Below, piece by piece: positions 21,677 to 34,540 of a stretch of DNA of 64,000 bases. A program made the translations under genes and the position numbers. A model generated the notes under the pieces. The model did no database searches, was not told the DNA's origin, and worked only from the letters and a program-made list of their open reading frames with translations. This DNA comes from Zelopaecilomyces penicillatus (Eukaryota; Ascomycota; Sordariomycetes; Hypocreales; Pseudodiploosporaceae). Where the stretch lies: assembly GCA_005765155.1 (NCBI GenBank), contig VCCP01000006.1, positions 1,934,501 through 1,998,500 of the forward strand. The letters run 5' to 3'. Position 1 is the stretch's first letter. The number at the start of each line of letters is the position of its first letter.

Positions 21677-24600
21677 TCACTCCTGCTCAGTCTCGCTTCC
21701 CTCTGTGTCATTTGAGTTGGAGTCGTCATTGTCCACTTCCTCAACTCTTTTGTTATCCACCTGATGCTTTTTCATGACCTTCTTGGGGGCATCAAGTTCG
21801 CCATATTTCTGTTTATAACGCGCTAGTTCATCGCTTTGGTTCTTGAAGTGCTCAAATATTTCTCCCATGGGTGCTCTCAACTGGTTTAGTTCTCGAAGAG
21901 TACCGCCACCGATGGCGATATGGCGCAATGACAACGTCGTTATGCACGTCTAAGCAAACACCAGGATTAGCAACGTTTATAGGCCAAGGTGTCAGTTCCA
22001 TTATTTGTTTCCACTTAATAACTTACTTCAATTCTCGCCACTTGATGCTCCATGAAATCAATCATGACTGTTGCCGTCACATCTCCTGCTTTTGCCTTCA
22101 TACGGTGCCAGTACTCGGTATCTGGTGGCTGAAGCCCCAATTCTCTAATATTCTCCAGGGTGCTGCATAGCTTCTCCAGACGCAGGCTCACCGCCCAGAG
22201 AGCCCAAATCAGATCTGGCTCAACTGGATGCTCAGTACCGTGGACCAGAGCGATCGGTTTCTCTGCTACTGGTGCCTCCTCGCGGCGTTCGTGCTGTTGA
22301 TGATACTCTATACGGCCGCCTAATGCATGTGGATAGAGCGAGTAGACGACTTCGGGATTTTCCAAGCCCTTCAGCTTCTTTTCTCCCATTTCTTTAACCT
22401 CAAATCCCTGAGAAGTCAACGACCTTAGATCTTTCCGAATCGCTGTTGCAAACGACTCGTCATCAAAAGCATCATCAGACCCGGCCGAGCTGTTTCTGTC
22501 TGTGTCTTGATAGTTCTCAAGACACCGTTGAATTTCCGATATAAAGTCTGAAGAAACCGTGATTTGGCCTCCATCGGCGACAGCGGAGATTCGTGACGCC
22601 TTGTTGACCATAGGTCCGAAATAATCCATTCGCCGAGTCACTGGATCTGTCTCACATACACAGTCTCCAAAATGGATACCCATTCTCACAGACAGCCCCT
22701 TGAAAATCAGAGCGTTGTCCTTGTCGTACACTGACCGACATGTAACAGAGTTAAGCACCTCCGACGGCCATGCTACATCAAGCAACTGCATTTGTACAGC
22801 AAAACACCACAATAGTGCGGAAGTAGCCGTGGGGAATGACACCATGAATGCGTCGCCTTCAGTCTTGACCTCATACCCTCCGATGCGTCGCAACTGTCTT
22901 CGCATCACCTCATTGTGTAGTTTGATGGCCGATCTCATGGCGTTAGGATACAGTTCCCACAGGTTGGTGGAGTTCTTGATATCTGTAAACACAATAGAGA
23001 CGTTTCCAGTCGGTGCCGGAATCTCCGCCTCAAGTCGGTTCAGAGAAGAATCCAAAACATCAGCCTTTGTTTTACGACCCCTTCTTGTGGAGAGAACTTG
23101 AGCCTCATCTGGAACGCCAGATGGATAGAGCGACATGCTTGTTCCACGGTGCATTCGAGACCGCTCCATTCTCCTTTTCAGATCAGCAACGCTAATCATC
23201 ATGACCATGATCTTTCCCGATGCACCATACGCGATAGCCAGGTCTCGCAATTTCTGGGCTGCGCGCATGAGATCTTGACGCTCGGCCCTTGCAATATCGG
23301 TAATAAGGCCAGCCGAGAGGAACTCCCAAAGTTCGCTTGTCGCTATCAGAATGATGTCGTCGTGTTCTCGGATCGTCATATTGCTAACAAAGGGTGCTGC
23401 TTGGACTGCTGGCATTAGATCAATAAATCCAAACGCCCTGGAGACTTGCAGCAGGTCATTGAGCCGCCCATTTCGTGATACCCAACCTCCTGCTTCTCGA
23501 ATTCTAGACCGTTCACTTGGTTCCGCAGGATCATGCTTGCGAGTAAGCACACGGTGTTTGCCATCATTCTGAATCACCATGGCTTGAGCATCGCCAACAT
23601 TTGCAACATAGAGCTCGGTGCCTTGAAGATAGACAACAGTGGCGACACTGCCTGAGTTAAGATCCTCCCTACTCAGAATGACCGGCTGAGCCGAGCCCCT
23701 ATGTGACTTTTTCGGTCGCTCTTCCGTATACTGCACAGCAATTGACACCAAATCTTTGTTGAGTGCCAAGAATGCTCGCCGAAGTGCATCAACGGGGGTT
23801 TCGTTGAGTCGCGTCTTGAGATTCTTCAGCTCCACCGCGAAAATGTGTCCAAAGTTCTCGTGTAGATATTTGGCTATCTTGGATCCTCCGCTGGATAATG
23901 CCTGGCCATCGAACAACCCTAGCAACATCTCCGTCTCCGACGAGTTGAATCGGGGAACCACCAAATCTACCGTTGACAGGTGCTCGTGCTTACCCAGCGT
24001 ATCTGCCATACCATAGGGCAGATGACCCGCCAAAGACCCAGAAGTGCGCACACGCCTGTCCTCGCTTTGATCGGGGATGCTAGGCTGAGTCAAGGTGACG
24101 TCCATCAGGCCCAGGATTCTGAGATTCAGGAGCCGACTAAAATCACCATACTCTTCCCGATTCACAGCACCTGGGCCATCGATTCCTCCCCATGTTGTTT
24201 GCTTAATCTCTAACCGCTTGTTACCAGATAGATTGAGATATCTGAGATTCGGATTGAGATTCCAGTTCCAATCATATGGCACATTCGCAATGTTGTATTT
24301 GAGGGAGTTGCCTCCACAATCAAGAACCGCCAGTTTCTTCGCTCTCGAAATGTCTGCGGGCAAGTTCGTGAATTTGTTGCCATTGATATACAGGGACTGC
24401 AACAGACTAGTCTCTTCGAGATCGTCCGCCGGTAGGCTTGTCAGACCATTGCCTGAAAGGTACAGCTCCACAAGCTGCGGCCAACTCTTGATCGATCGTT
24501 GGGGCATGTCGGTGATCTCGTCATTATAGGACAGATTGAGGATACGAAGTTCGGCAAGCAGAGTTATTTGGTCAAATACGTCGTCATCTAGACGATTATC

Positions 24601-27600
24601 CGCCAAGTAAAGATTTCTCAAGGATCCAGCAAACGTATTCGTTAGTCTCGATGAGAGGCCGGAGTCCTTTCTGGTGTTCGCGGGAGGTAGCGAAGTGGAA
24701 ATCGTCCCCTGTGATGCTGCCCTTGATACAACAGACGTTTGTCGGCCACCCTTGCCATAAACTGATACCACAGAACTCTTTCGGTCGGCACCTTGGAGAA
24801 CTGGTGATGGGCCGACGCTGAGCAAGGTACTCGACGCTTGGCTAGGTCGCCGCTCATCTACAAGCTCTTCCGAGCTAGGGGTTGCAGAGAGAGTACCTAG
24901 AGGAATCGGCTTGCCATTCTGGACAGGGGGTGGGCCTTGTGGCTCTTCTCCTGGGACTCGGGGTGGTCTAGACGCCGGCTTGGGGAAGTTTTCCAGCACG
25001 TTTGATGATGCGTTGAACGTTTCAAGTTTGTTGGCCCACCAGATTTCCATTGGTAATTTTGAAATGTTGTTGCCACGAACATCGAGAACTCGTAGCTCGG
25101 TGAGACACCCAATTTGCGGCGGCAGCTCACCCACTGAATTACCTGCTATGCTGAAATGCTCCAAACGGGTCATGGTCCCAATCTGTGCTGGTAGTGATAC
25201 AAAATAGTTATGATCAAGAACAAGGCGCTCAAGGTTAAGCATGTTAGCAAAGGCTGAATCAATGCTTGCCAGCTGAGCATGAGACAGGTTCAAAGTCTTC
25301 AGGGTGGGAACAGGCTCCACGATTTCAAACTTGTTGAGTGGGTTGGAGTTCAATTTGAGCTGTCGAATTCGCTGGAACTTGCCAACAAAAGCAGATATGT
25401 TGTTATGAGCGGCATACAGAACCTCCAGCTTAGGGAGGTCTGAGATAATATCAATACTCGTCATATAGTTATACTTAATATCAAGTTCGCGAAGACTGAT
25501 GAGCTGCCGGAAAGCGTCAGGTACATTACTTGTGAGTCTGTTATTCGTGATTAAGAGTTTTTCCAGGTTCTTCAGGTTGCCAATCTCGTTAGGAAGGTTC
25601 GCTATGGCGTTAAAGCTCAAATCCAAGTCGACTAGGCTGTGAAGACTGCATAAGAAAGGGGGGAACTTGTCAAGGAAGTTGGAGGATATATTCAAGCTTC
25701 TTAATGATTGATAGGCTCCGAAGTAGGATGGAAGGTGAGTCAAACGATTGTTGGCAAGGTTCATCTTGAGCAATCCTGTAAGTGTGTGGAGATCGGCATG
25801 TTCAAGCTGCTCTAGTCTGTTGTTGGAAACGTCCAGATATGTGAGCTTTCCGGCTCTGCTCAAGCTCAACGGGAGTTTTCTTGCTTCGTTGTTATTGAAT
25901 TTGATGTCTCGTAGGTGCTTGCAGGACTGGATGAAGTCCCTTGGTACGTCCAACGATAAGTTTCGTGAGAGGTTGAGGGAGATGATGTCTGCGGCTTTGA
26001 GATAGAGCGAAATAGGAATAGTGATGAGATTTCGCCCCGAAAGGTCGACATAGTTGAGCTTCTGGTTGCGAGCACCGCTCAAATCTGCGGTCCTTGCATG
26101 AAAATCGCTCTCTCTAGCTGACAAGAACATGAATCTGCATAGGTATCCGTTGTCTTCTCGGCCCATGTCTTCTATCCTATCTCGCTCTTCGTACCCGACT
26201 TGCTGCATAAGCCGCTTTTGAATTAGGAGTGGTCGCTCAGCTGGTGTCAGGACTCGGATAAGATCATGCTTCTTCATAATGATGTGGTAGTTTTCCAGTC
26301 CGTCAACGACATACGTCTTCTTGATGACCTGGGAAATCACGTCTGCTACGCTGGAGTCCAACGCCATGGAGTAGGTTGAGAAGGTTCCATCTGACCGGAA
26401 TATGCGGATGAAGTATGGGGCTAGCTTTTCCTCAGGTCGCGGTGGGCTTCCTATCTCTTCCATGTCAGGAACCTGTTGCGCCTGATCCTCCGTGTTGCGT
26501 CTTACAGCCCAACTATCGGGAGCATCCCATCGTCCAGGCGCCAATGTCGAGGCTGGCGTAGCGGCCGGGGTCGGAACTGGTGTCACTTGCTCCGGGGCTT
26601 CAATGATGTTCACGAAGCTAGAGTCCATGGGCGTCAGGGGCGGCGGTTTAGCCAATATTCCTTCCATATCATTCAAGTTGGTGTCTAGATGATACACATG
26701 CCCGGGATCGCTCCGATCTGTCGGACCAATCGTTTCCTCCGTATAGTCATAGGGAGCTCGTTGCACTCGGCCCTTCTTCGCAAAGGGGAACTTGTTGTTG
26801 AAGGTAGCACCGCGTTGCTGCTGATGTCGAGGCTCCGGGGTGTCGCTAAAGTCCGCACCATGGGGCCAGTTGGGAGGGAAAACTGAGGGTGACAGATCTG
26901 CCTTGGGTAAAAGATCTGCTCTGGACAATTCAGCCTTGGACGGTTTGGAGTGCAAAGATCTGCTAGATTGAGGAAGTTCTCGCAGCTTGGAACCACCACT
27001 CCCGTCATCCTTGTCCTTATGTCTCCGGAGACGTCCGAGAATACCGAACTTGCCATGGTGATGATGGCTGGGTGAAGAATATCCATCACCTTGGCCGGAA
27101 CGAGATCCGCTATTGGCGCTCGGCGTGGGACTTTGAGCTCTCGATTTTGTGGAAAAGAATGCTGCCGACATTCCCCTTTCGCGTGGATATGAACTGCTGA
27201 TAGACTCTTCCCTGCTCGGAATCGGCCTTAGAATTCTTGGATCATCATTGCTCTTATTGTGACGATGGTGTTGGCCAGCAAGATGGACAATCGAATGCCC
27301 GGATCGCGCTGATGAAGATGTCTTGGGCGGGCCTTGGGGTGGGTTATCGCTATTCATGTAGCGATCTCGATCCGGTCCAGTCATAATATCCCTGACTGGC
27401 GCCTCCCCATATCGTGCAATATCCTACAAAGAGTTTGTGTGAGGAACTGTGTTACAATAACAAGCGAAGCAGGTTCGCTCGGGCTTATTACAGCATCCGT
27501 AACTCCAGGCAGCAGAAATCAACAGAGGGGAGGGAACTGGACTGCAACACAGAATAAAACTATGGATGCAAGGCAGCCAGCCATTAAAGAGACAATGAGG

Positions 27601-28641
27601 GAGCATACAATATACTTCAGTGAAGGAAAAGTGTGTACGTACAGTATTGTCTTGATACAAGAAAGGAACAACTTCGGGGGCTGGTACCGGCGTCCTGGGT
27701 CTTGATGAGGAAGGGGAGCCTTCCCTTGTAGGATCAGTAGCATTAGAATAATTGCGATCGCGGTGAGTCGGGCGAGTGTGGCTGTAAGAGCGCGAACGCT
27801 GGTCTTTCCCCGTCAACGAAGTCGGCAGACTACTCTCAGAGCTGTCACGGCCAGGAAATTCTTCGCCAAAGAAACCCTGGAGTTTACGAAAACCCCCGCG
27901 TGTACCACTGGCTTTGGATCCTGTGCTGCTTGCCGTCGTGGTTACACTGGCAACTGATGGTCGTCTTCCATCGTTGTAATCCGGGGAGTCCTGCATACCA
28001 GGCAGCGGAACAGGACCCCCCCGCAACGCCGATTGCAGGCCGGGAGATAACTGTGATGCGAGAGATATGCTATCGGTCGAATCGTTATAGAAGCTCATAG
28101 GGAGAGAGTTGGAGGAAGGCGCCGCGGGTCCGTTGGACATCCACGGCGCGATTTGAGAAAGGGGACCGCTGATGGATTGACCACGGAGAGGATCGAGGAT
28201 AGCGAGTTCGCGGCGGTAGTTGGCGAGGTCGCTCACGCGGCGGTCGTGGAATGAGGCATTGGATGTGGTGGGTGATGGCAGAGCGCCGCGGTTACCGGCC
28301 AGAGAAGTGGTTGGTGAGACTTGAAGGTCGTCTTTGGAGAAGCTAAACACACATGGACGACAACGCGGGGATCCGTTAGAACTCCTCTACTCAAGAGCGT
28401 CCCGGCGAACCCAAGGAAACCAGGCAACCCGCAGCACGAATGCGAACGAAGGGAGCAAAACTCACCGGGTCCGACTCAAACTATCGTCGGTATTGATGCG
28501 CGACGGTGCGCCCCTGCGCGTCGATCCAGATGAGGTTGTCGGCGTGGACGGCTTGACGGTGATGGAGGAGCGGGTGCTGTCGGTGCTGGTGCTCACGCTC
28601 GTCATGGAGCTGATGCGGGTCGCAGCCTCGTTCTCGGCCAT
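21677..28641 (-). CDS. CYR1: adenylate cyclase, 2181 aa
   Basis: Four minus-strand exons: 28466-28641, 27643-28342, 22027-27423 and 21677-21949; borders GTGAGT/TAG, GTACGT/TAG and GTAAGT/TAG, phases 2, 0, 0. Order of domains: a long Ser/Pro-rich N-terminus with the G-alpha-binding region, a Ras-association domain at about residues 625-705, and about 20 leucine-rich repeats at 740-1350. A PP2C-like domain (about 1425-1710) and the class III cyclase catalytic domain follow. The latter contains SIVFTDIKNST (near 1770, metal-binding Asp) and EGDAFMVSF (near 1816). The C-terminal exon is acidic (EVDNDDSNSNDTEG). It makes cAMP for the PKA pathway in nutrient sensing, morphogenesis and infection-related development in fungi. 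Size and layout match the fungal family exactly. Confidence 0.97.
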
Positions 28642-29446
28642 TGTCACCAGGCCGTAGTAGGAGAGCCCCAGGCCATATCATTCGGGAGGGGGTATCGATC
28701 CGTGGCGCATTCACGTCATCGCCCGACGCTTGGCAGAGGGGAATGGCGCTGCGCTGGTGAAGGCAATAAGGCGACGGCGACGGCAGATATGAGAAGGGGG
28801 TCGAAATGCCGTGGCTGTGGGCTATGAGAAGGTGGTTATGGTTGCAGCGCCGATATTGAGCCAGATCCGTTGGCTGATGGAGGAACAGTACGCTATGCAA
28901 AAAAAATTACGGATCCCTTGGAGAGCAGCTGAAGGCACAGACAGGTATGTGCTGGGTTAGGTACTGTTGGCGAGCCGAGCACGTTGGTTTACCTTAGTAC
29001 TCCCAAGATGCTAGGCTGAGCCAGGAATGGGAGTATTGACGAGGGGTTCACTGTTATGGGGGTTTGGGTCAAAACTTTGTCAGGACAAGGGACCATGTCT
29101 CCTGGCAATCGGCTATTACAGGTCACAGGCACCAATCTGTCCAACCAATCTACAGGTGCTATAGGTGCTCAAGGGTGTTATTGACCCATTGAAGCTGAGC
29201 TACCACACGAAGCACTCCATACAATTACGGAGCACACACAGGTGATACAGGCTGGCAGTGGCAGCCGCTGGGGTCTCTCCAAAATCACCCACCCACTATT
29301 AACGTTGCGATGCAACAGGGCTGATTAACAGTGGGTTCCGTTGTCTGGGGGTGTGTCGGGCAACAAAAATCCCGGTACGTCGACTGACTGGCTACTAGCT
29401 GGTTTGATTGATGGGTTGATGGGGCTGGAGCCGCTGGGCCGGAGCT

Positions 29447-29472
29447 TGGAGATTGGAGATTGGAGATTGGAG
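29447..29472. repeat. short tandem repeat, GGAGATT unit
   Basis: The 7-bp unit GGAGATT is repeated about 3.5 times head to tail, followed by degenerate GGAGAC/GGAGCT copies to about 29490. It is non-coding and lies within the adenylate cyclase upstream region. Confidence 0.7.
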
Positions 29473-30576
29473 CTCGGGGACTGGAGACTGACTGGGGGGG
29501 AACTGGAAACGGGGGTTAGCCAGGGACTGCAACTGGAGACCGGAGCAGTTTAGAACCTGTCTCCTATTTAAACATAGGTAGTAATTCATAAATATCTATT
29601 GAATACGGGCAGACGAAGAGCCGCTTCTGGTAAGGAAAAGCGCAGTAAGAGGTCTTGATAACTGGCAATCATTCCAACAGCCGGTAATAAGCTCGAAATG
29701 TAACATAGAGGTCTCCGCAACTAGTAATTATGTAGCTAGCTGCCTCGTACATACAGTACAACCTAACACGGGGGCCATTGCTCTCTACCTACTGCTGCTG
29801 CGACTGTGACTGCAACTCTTTGGTCCGGGGAGGGGGTGTGTTTGCAGAGGATTGTCGAGCTTGGCAAGCCACACAATATGACCCATGGACGACTAGTCGG
29901 CACCTTTGAAAGAGACTCGCAGCCGCTGGGATGGAAATTACCACACACAAGATTGTTTATTTATACATGCATAGCTTAGGTTGGTACTTACTTGACACAC
30001 ATATTTGCGCTTCGTGCTGCTTGTACCACGTACAGGTACGAGGCACACCTCAGCTGAGACGATGGGGCCTTGCTGGTCACCTGCGAGGCAGCAAAAAGAA
30101 GCAAGATGAGACTCGACAATCATTAACGACTCTCCCGGCCCTCCAACGAGGCTAAACCCATACACATAGAGAAATAGCAAAAAAAATTCAGTCGTGAGGG
30201 TTTTGCCGCTGCATCTGCTTCGGGGGGCCAGTCGGAAGCTGCCTAACCTCCATATTTGGCATGGCAGATGGGAGGGGCTGTCACATCTGACAGCTCTCCT
30301 GATCTTCTCAACTGGCGATTATTACCCAGTTCTTTTTTTGGGGGGGGAGGGGGGAAAATGCACGTTTACGTATCGGATATGCAGATAACACTAGCTGTAT
30401 AGTTTTGCGATATCAACATGCCCAGTCAGTCACGCGAGAGCGGAAGAGAAGCAATGTCCAGTCTGCACGGGACAGCAATACAACATTGCTGCGTGGGCTG
30501 TTTTCGCGGGCCTCGCACAAGCGAGGGCAAGGTTGAGACGTGCACGATATGCAGCAAGGTATGAATGCATGTCTGG

Positions 30577-30590
<14 letters not shown>

Positions 30591-30611
<21 letters not shown>

Positions 30612-30628
30612 TGTGTGTGGGTGTGCAG
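30591..30628. repeat. GT microsatellite
   Basis: An uninterrupted GT run from 30591 to about 30606 continues as GTGTGTGTGG variants to about 30628. It is intergenic. Confidence 0.8.
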
Positions 30629-31449
30629 AATCTACAACATCATGAGTAGGTAGTGTATCGTATACTTCGTAAATGCACCAGTACAGCTCTCGGCTCCGAA
30701 GGTGAGGGAGTGTCCGCTATGAATCCCTTTTGCTTCTCGTCCTCTTAGGTGTATGAAGCGAAGACGGCTAGCAATACAGACCCTTTCCTTGTGTGGATGT
30801 TCTGAAAACTTTATAGAGTATCCCACTTAGGACAGAATGACTATAAGCAGTAGGTACTAACTGTACGTCAGTAAATACCTAGTTAATTTAAGTGATTGCC
30901 TCAATAGTCACACCCGACAATTGTCCCTTCCAAATTCGGTTCTGGTGGGAAACCTGAGCTGGCGCTGCTTTATTAACCTGAGTAAGGCGATCAAGAGCCT
31001 GAGCTGGAGTGCTGCGTACCGTGTCAGGCCCCGATCTGGGCGCCACACAGTTTCTGACACTAACTACAGCACTGTATGCCAGTACTCTGGCCCATGTCAC
31101 CCGGCTCCTGGCCTGGCATGCGATTCACCATTTCCCGGGTGCCTACTACTAAGTTGCTCCATTTCCTAGGCGGTTTGTCAAGTTATACCAGCGGAGATCC
31201 CAAAGTACTGGCAGCCAGATTACCCAACCCAACGGCCTTCCCAGTGCATACCCTCTTGGGTGCCTCTATTTACAAAGTAAACTCACAATACAAGATAGTG
31301 TATGCTATGGTTAATCATAGGCGGGGTCCTGGAGTATCACATGACGTCGGTGTCTGCCCCACCAACCTTTCCTATGACTGCCCTCATCTCTCAACACATT
31401 CGACCTTGACAACTCCCGCCCTTGATCTCGAACGCCAATTGATACAATT

Positions 31450-31458
31450 ACGAGTCAT
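31450..31458 (-). promoter_or_regulatory. candidate CPC1/Gcn4 site upstream of ARG4
   Basis: On the minus strand this reads ATGACTCGT, which holds the TGACTC core recognised by Gcn4/CPC1 and differs at one position from the full ATGACTCAT palindrome. It lies 85 bp upstream of the argininosuccinate lyase ATG. General amino acid control of arginine genes through this factor is well known in fungi; binding here is inferred. Confidence 0.4.
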
Positions 31459-31542
31459 ATGCTCCATTGGTCCCATCCATCCCACTAATTTCATCGCTTT
31501 TCGCAACGAACGCAACGAACACTACTCACGAATATTTCCAAC

Positions 31543-33289
31543 ATGGCCGAGAAAAAGGTCGACGCCCCCCCGGCAGCTGGCATGCTTTGGGGGGGCAGAT
31601 TTACAGGTTCGAATGTCTCGGGAAACAAGCTTCAGATGTAGTTTACTGACTTGACGGTGCGCAGGCGCGATTGATCCTCTCATGCATAAATACAATGCCT
31701 CTATCCTGTACGACAAGGCTCTTTACAAAGAAGATATTCTTGGATCGATTGCTTTTGCCAGAGCCAACTCAAAGACTGGCATCATTAGTGAAGACGAATT
31801 TCAGGCGATTGAGCGTGGTTTGCTCCAAGTGATGGAAGAATGGAAGCAGGGAACTTTCGTTATCATGCCGAACGACGAAGATGTAAGACCCCGCTCGGTA
31901 CAACTTGACTTGCTGAGACTAACAGAATCGGTCAGATTCACACGGCAAATGAACGTCGCTTGGGAGAGGTCATCGGCAAGGACACCGCGGGCAAGTTACA
32001 CACAGGTCGCAGCCGCAACGAGCAAGTTGTCTGTGACATGCGCATGTGGTTGCGCGATCGAATCAAGGAGATAGACGGCCAACTCGTTGCATTCCTCAAG
32101 GTCATCGTCGCACGTGCCGAGTCTGAAATGTAAGCCAAGCCTTATCTCTGGTTACAAGCAGCTCCCTCCCTCCTGACTAACATTATCAGCGATTACCTCA
32201 TGCCTGGATACACTCACAGCCAGCGTGCCCAGCCAGTCAGATGGGGACATTGGCTAATGGCACACGCCGCTGCGTTCAAGCAGGATCTGGAGCGGCTGCG
32301 GCAGGTTTTCGAAAGAGTTAATCTCAGTCCACTTGGTTGTGGTGCTTTGGCTGGCAATCCATTCCGAATCGATCGAAACGCCATGGCTGAGGAGCTTGGC
32401 TTCAGCGGGATAACTTTAAACTCAATGAACACTTCGGCTGACCGCGATTTCATCATTGAGTTCCTTACTTGGAACTCAATCTTCACCAACCACATGAGCA
32501 GGTGGGCTGAGGACCTCATTGTTTATGGAACGAGTGAATTTGGATTTTTGCGGCTGGCCGATTCATATTCAACAGGCTCCTCATTAATGCCTAACGTAAG
32601 TCTCCTCAGCTTCACGTAACTTATTAGCATAGGTGAATTATCAACGGTGCTAACAAGACCTTTAATTTGAAGAAGAAAAATAGCGACTCGCTTGAAATCC
32701 TGCGCGGCAAGTCAGGTCGTGCTTTCGGCCAAATGGCTGGCTTAATGATGGTGAGTTTTCATATTGATATCTCGGCCAGCTGCCTGGCTTTGGGGGTGCT
32801 CAAGAACGTATTGAGAATAGCTACTAACTATTCACTTCGAAGACTATGAAAGGCCTGCCATACTGTTATGCTAAAGATTCTCAGGAGAGCTGGGAACCTA
32901 TGTTGGATTCTGTTGAAACTGTGTCGGATAGTTTGGGCATAGCTAATGGGGTTATTGCTACCTTGACGGTGCGGCCAGAGCGGATGAGGGCTGCTCTGGA
33001 CATGACGATGCTTGCCACTGATGTCGCAGAGTGGCTGGTGAGGAAGGGTGTTCCATTTAGGGAGGCTCACCACATCTCTGGACGCATTGTTGCCCTTTCT
33101 GAGAATACGGAGGTGTCGATGGACCAGCTGACCCTGGAACAACTGCAAGCCATTGACTCTCGGTTTACAGCAGACATTGCGGCGGCATTTAAATATGAAT
33201 CGAGTGTCGAGGCGAAATCGGCTCCAGGCGGTACCAGTCGATCAGCCGTGCTGGAGCAGATCCAGGAACTCCGTGCCATTTTAGGTTAA
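31543..33289 (+). CDS. ARG4: argininosuccinate lyase, 468 aa
   Basis: Six exons: 31543-31606, 31665-31882, 31936-32129, 32190-32595, 32673-32750 and 32843-33289, with phases that all agree. The product starts with [15 protein letters not shown] and contains [10 protein letters not shown], the TH motif in [17 protein letters not shown], and the fumarase/aspartase superfamily signature GSSLMPNKKN. The enzyme cleaves argininosuccinate to arginine and fumarate in the last step of arginine synthesis; in fungi it is cytosolic and works as a tetramer. Intron 1 uses a weak GTTCGA donor, chosen because only it keeps FTGAIDPL in frame. The signature contains Asn where Gln is frequent (NKKN for QKKN), which the motif tolerates. 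Length is typical. Confidence 0.96.
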
Positions 33290-34320
33290 AGGTCTGATGG
33301 CTCGATGCAGGATGCGAGCGGAGCAAGGGAATTTAGGACGGACATCACGAATTACGCTTCCTTCTGTGGAAAGAGATAAGGTGATCATCATGAGCATGAG
33401 CGGCGTTGCTGACTAACCCAACCTGGCCATTGGCCTCATGTGTTTTGTGGTAGACTACCTAGTAGGCGACAAAAAGAACTATTTGATATCTATTCATACC
33501 CCTGGGATAAATTACCACCCAAGCAAAACCCGAGGCCGCAGTGAGGCAGGACGAAAAGTATCGGGTCACAACAACATCATTCTGAGACAAGGAATTGATT
33601 GATTGATAATGGCTCCTCTTTGGCAACTCCTGTTGCTCGGGGGCCCGTCGGGCGTTCAAATGGGGCAGAGGAGGGCCGAGCAGGGCCACATCTAGCAGCA
33701 AGCGCTGACTGGTGCTGATCCCCCATTGTGCTGCTTGCGTTGGTTGACCACGAACCCGCTGTCTGGTCCTGGTGCGAGGAGAGAAGAGGAGTGCTGGTGC
33801 CAGCAGGTGGCTTTGTTGAGGCACTTGCCGCAGTCGGCCCTACAGGTACAACGAACGATGCCAACAGCTCACGACGTTCCGCGATGGGCAACTAACCTGT
33901 AATTACCTATTCGTCAGCAAAAGGGAACAGAGGGATCCGCCAAGCCATGGTGCCATGCCCATGATGATACCATATGCCGCATGCGCATCATCAGTCTATC
34001 TATCTAGGTACTTCCCATGAGGCAAAAACGCCATCTTGGGGGCAGAAGTTGGGGGGTGGACTTTCTGGCCAAAATTTGTGTGTTTTGGAAGGAATGCGAG
34101 GAGGTAAAGCGGCCTGGAGCTTGGGGACAGTCTCTCCGGCGCATCTGCTGGTGCATCTGCTGCCAGGCGCTGAAGCACAGGGATTCCACGTCATGTTCAG
34201 AGAGCGATCCGTGCGCTGACACTCCCGCCTCTTGCCGAGCGTGCTGGCCGCTAGGTTCCATCCCATACAAAATTGCTGCATGCATTCAAGTGCTGGAGCT
34301 TGGGTGCTAAGCCGCTAACG

Positions 34321-34338
34321 TAGGTAGGTACCTACCTA
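34321..34338. repeat. perfect 18-bp palindrome TAGGTAGGT/ACCTACCTA
   Basis: The sequence is identical to its reverse complement over 18 bp. Partial copies of the same half-site recur in other long intergenic regions of the window, which suggests a dispersed motif; its role is unknown. Confidence 0.75.
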
Positions 34339-34517
34339 CTGGTTGGTGGCCTGTGGCCTTGTGGGCCTGAAGATTATAATGCACGATTTTAGAGGGGGAA
34401 TCGAAGGTTGTACGATGGTACATACGTATTACGATCTTGAAGGGGCGAAGAGAGGGTGTTAAAAGAGACAATTAGACGAGAGGTTCAGCGGATCGTTTGG
34501 CTTTGTTTCATTTTTCA

Positions 34518-34540
34518 TTTTTTTTTTTTTTTTTTTTTTT
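34518..34540. repeat. T23 homopolymer
   Basis: Twenty-three consecutive T's in non-coding sequence. Length estimates of such runs are error-prone. Confidence 0.8.

Larger units (their letters stand above)
28642..31542. other. long divergent intergenic region between adenylate cyclase and ARG4
   Basis: About 2.9 kb with no firm gene. It contains tandem copies of a GGAGATT unit at about 29447-29472 and a GT microsatellite at about 30591-30628. A short open frame, 30418-30564, has two Cys pairs and ends exactly at a GTATGA splice-donor-like site. Both flanking promoters must lie here. The distance suggests long 5' leaders, as is usual for signalling genes. Confidence 0.45.

Noticed and set aside
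31602..31620. GGTTCGAAT box-B-like sequence
   Set aside because: It lies at the exon 1/intron 1 border of ARG4; the flanks do not pair as a T-arm, so no tRNA is called.
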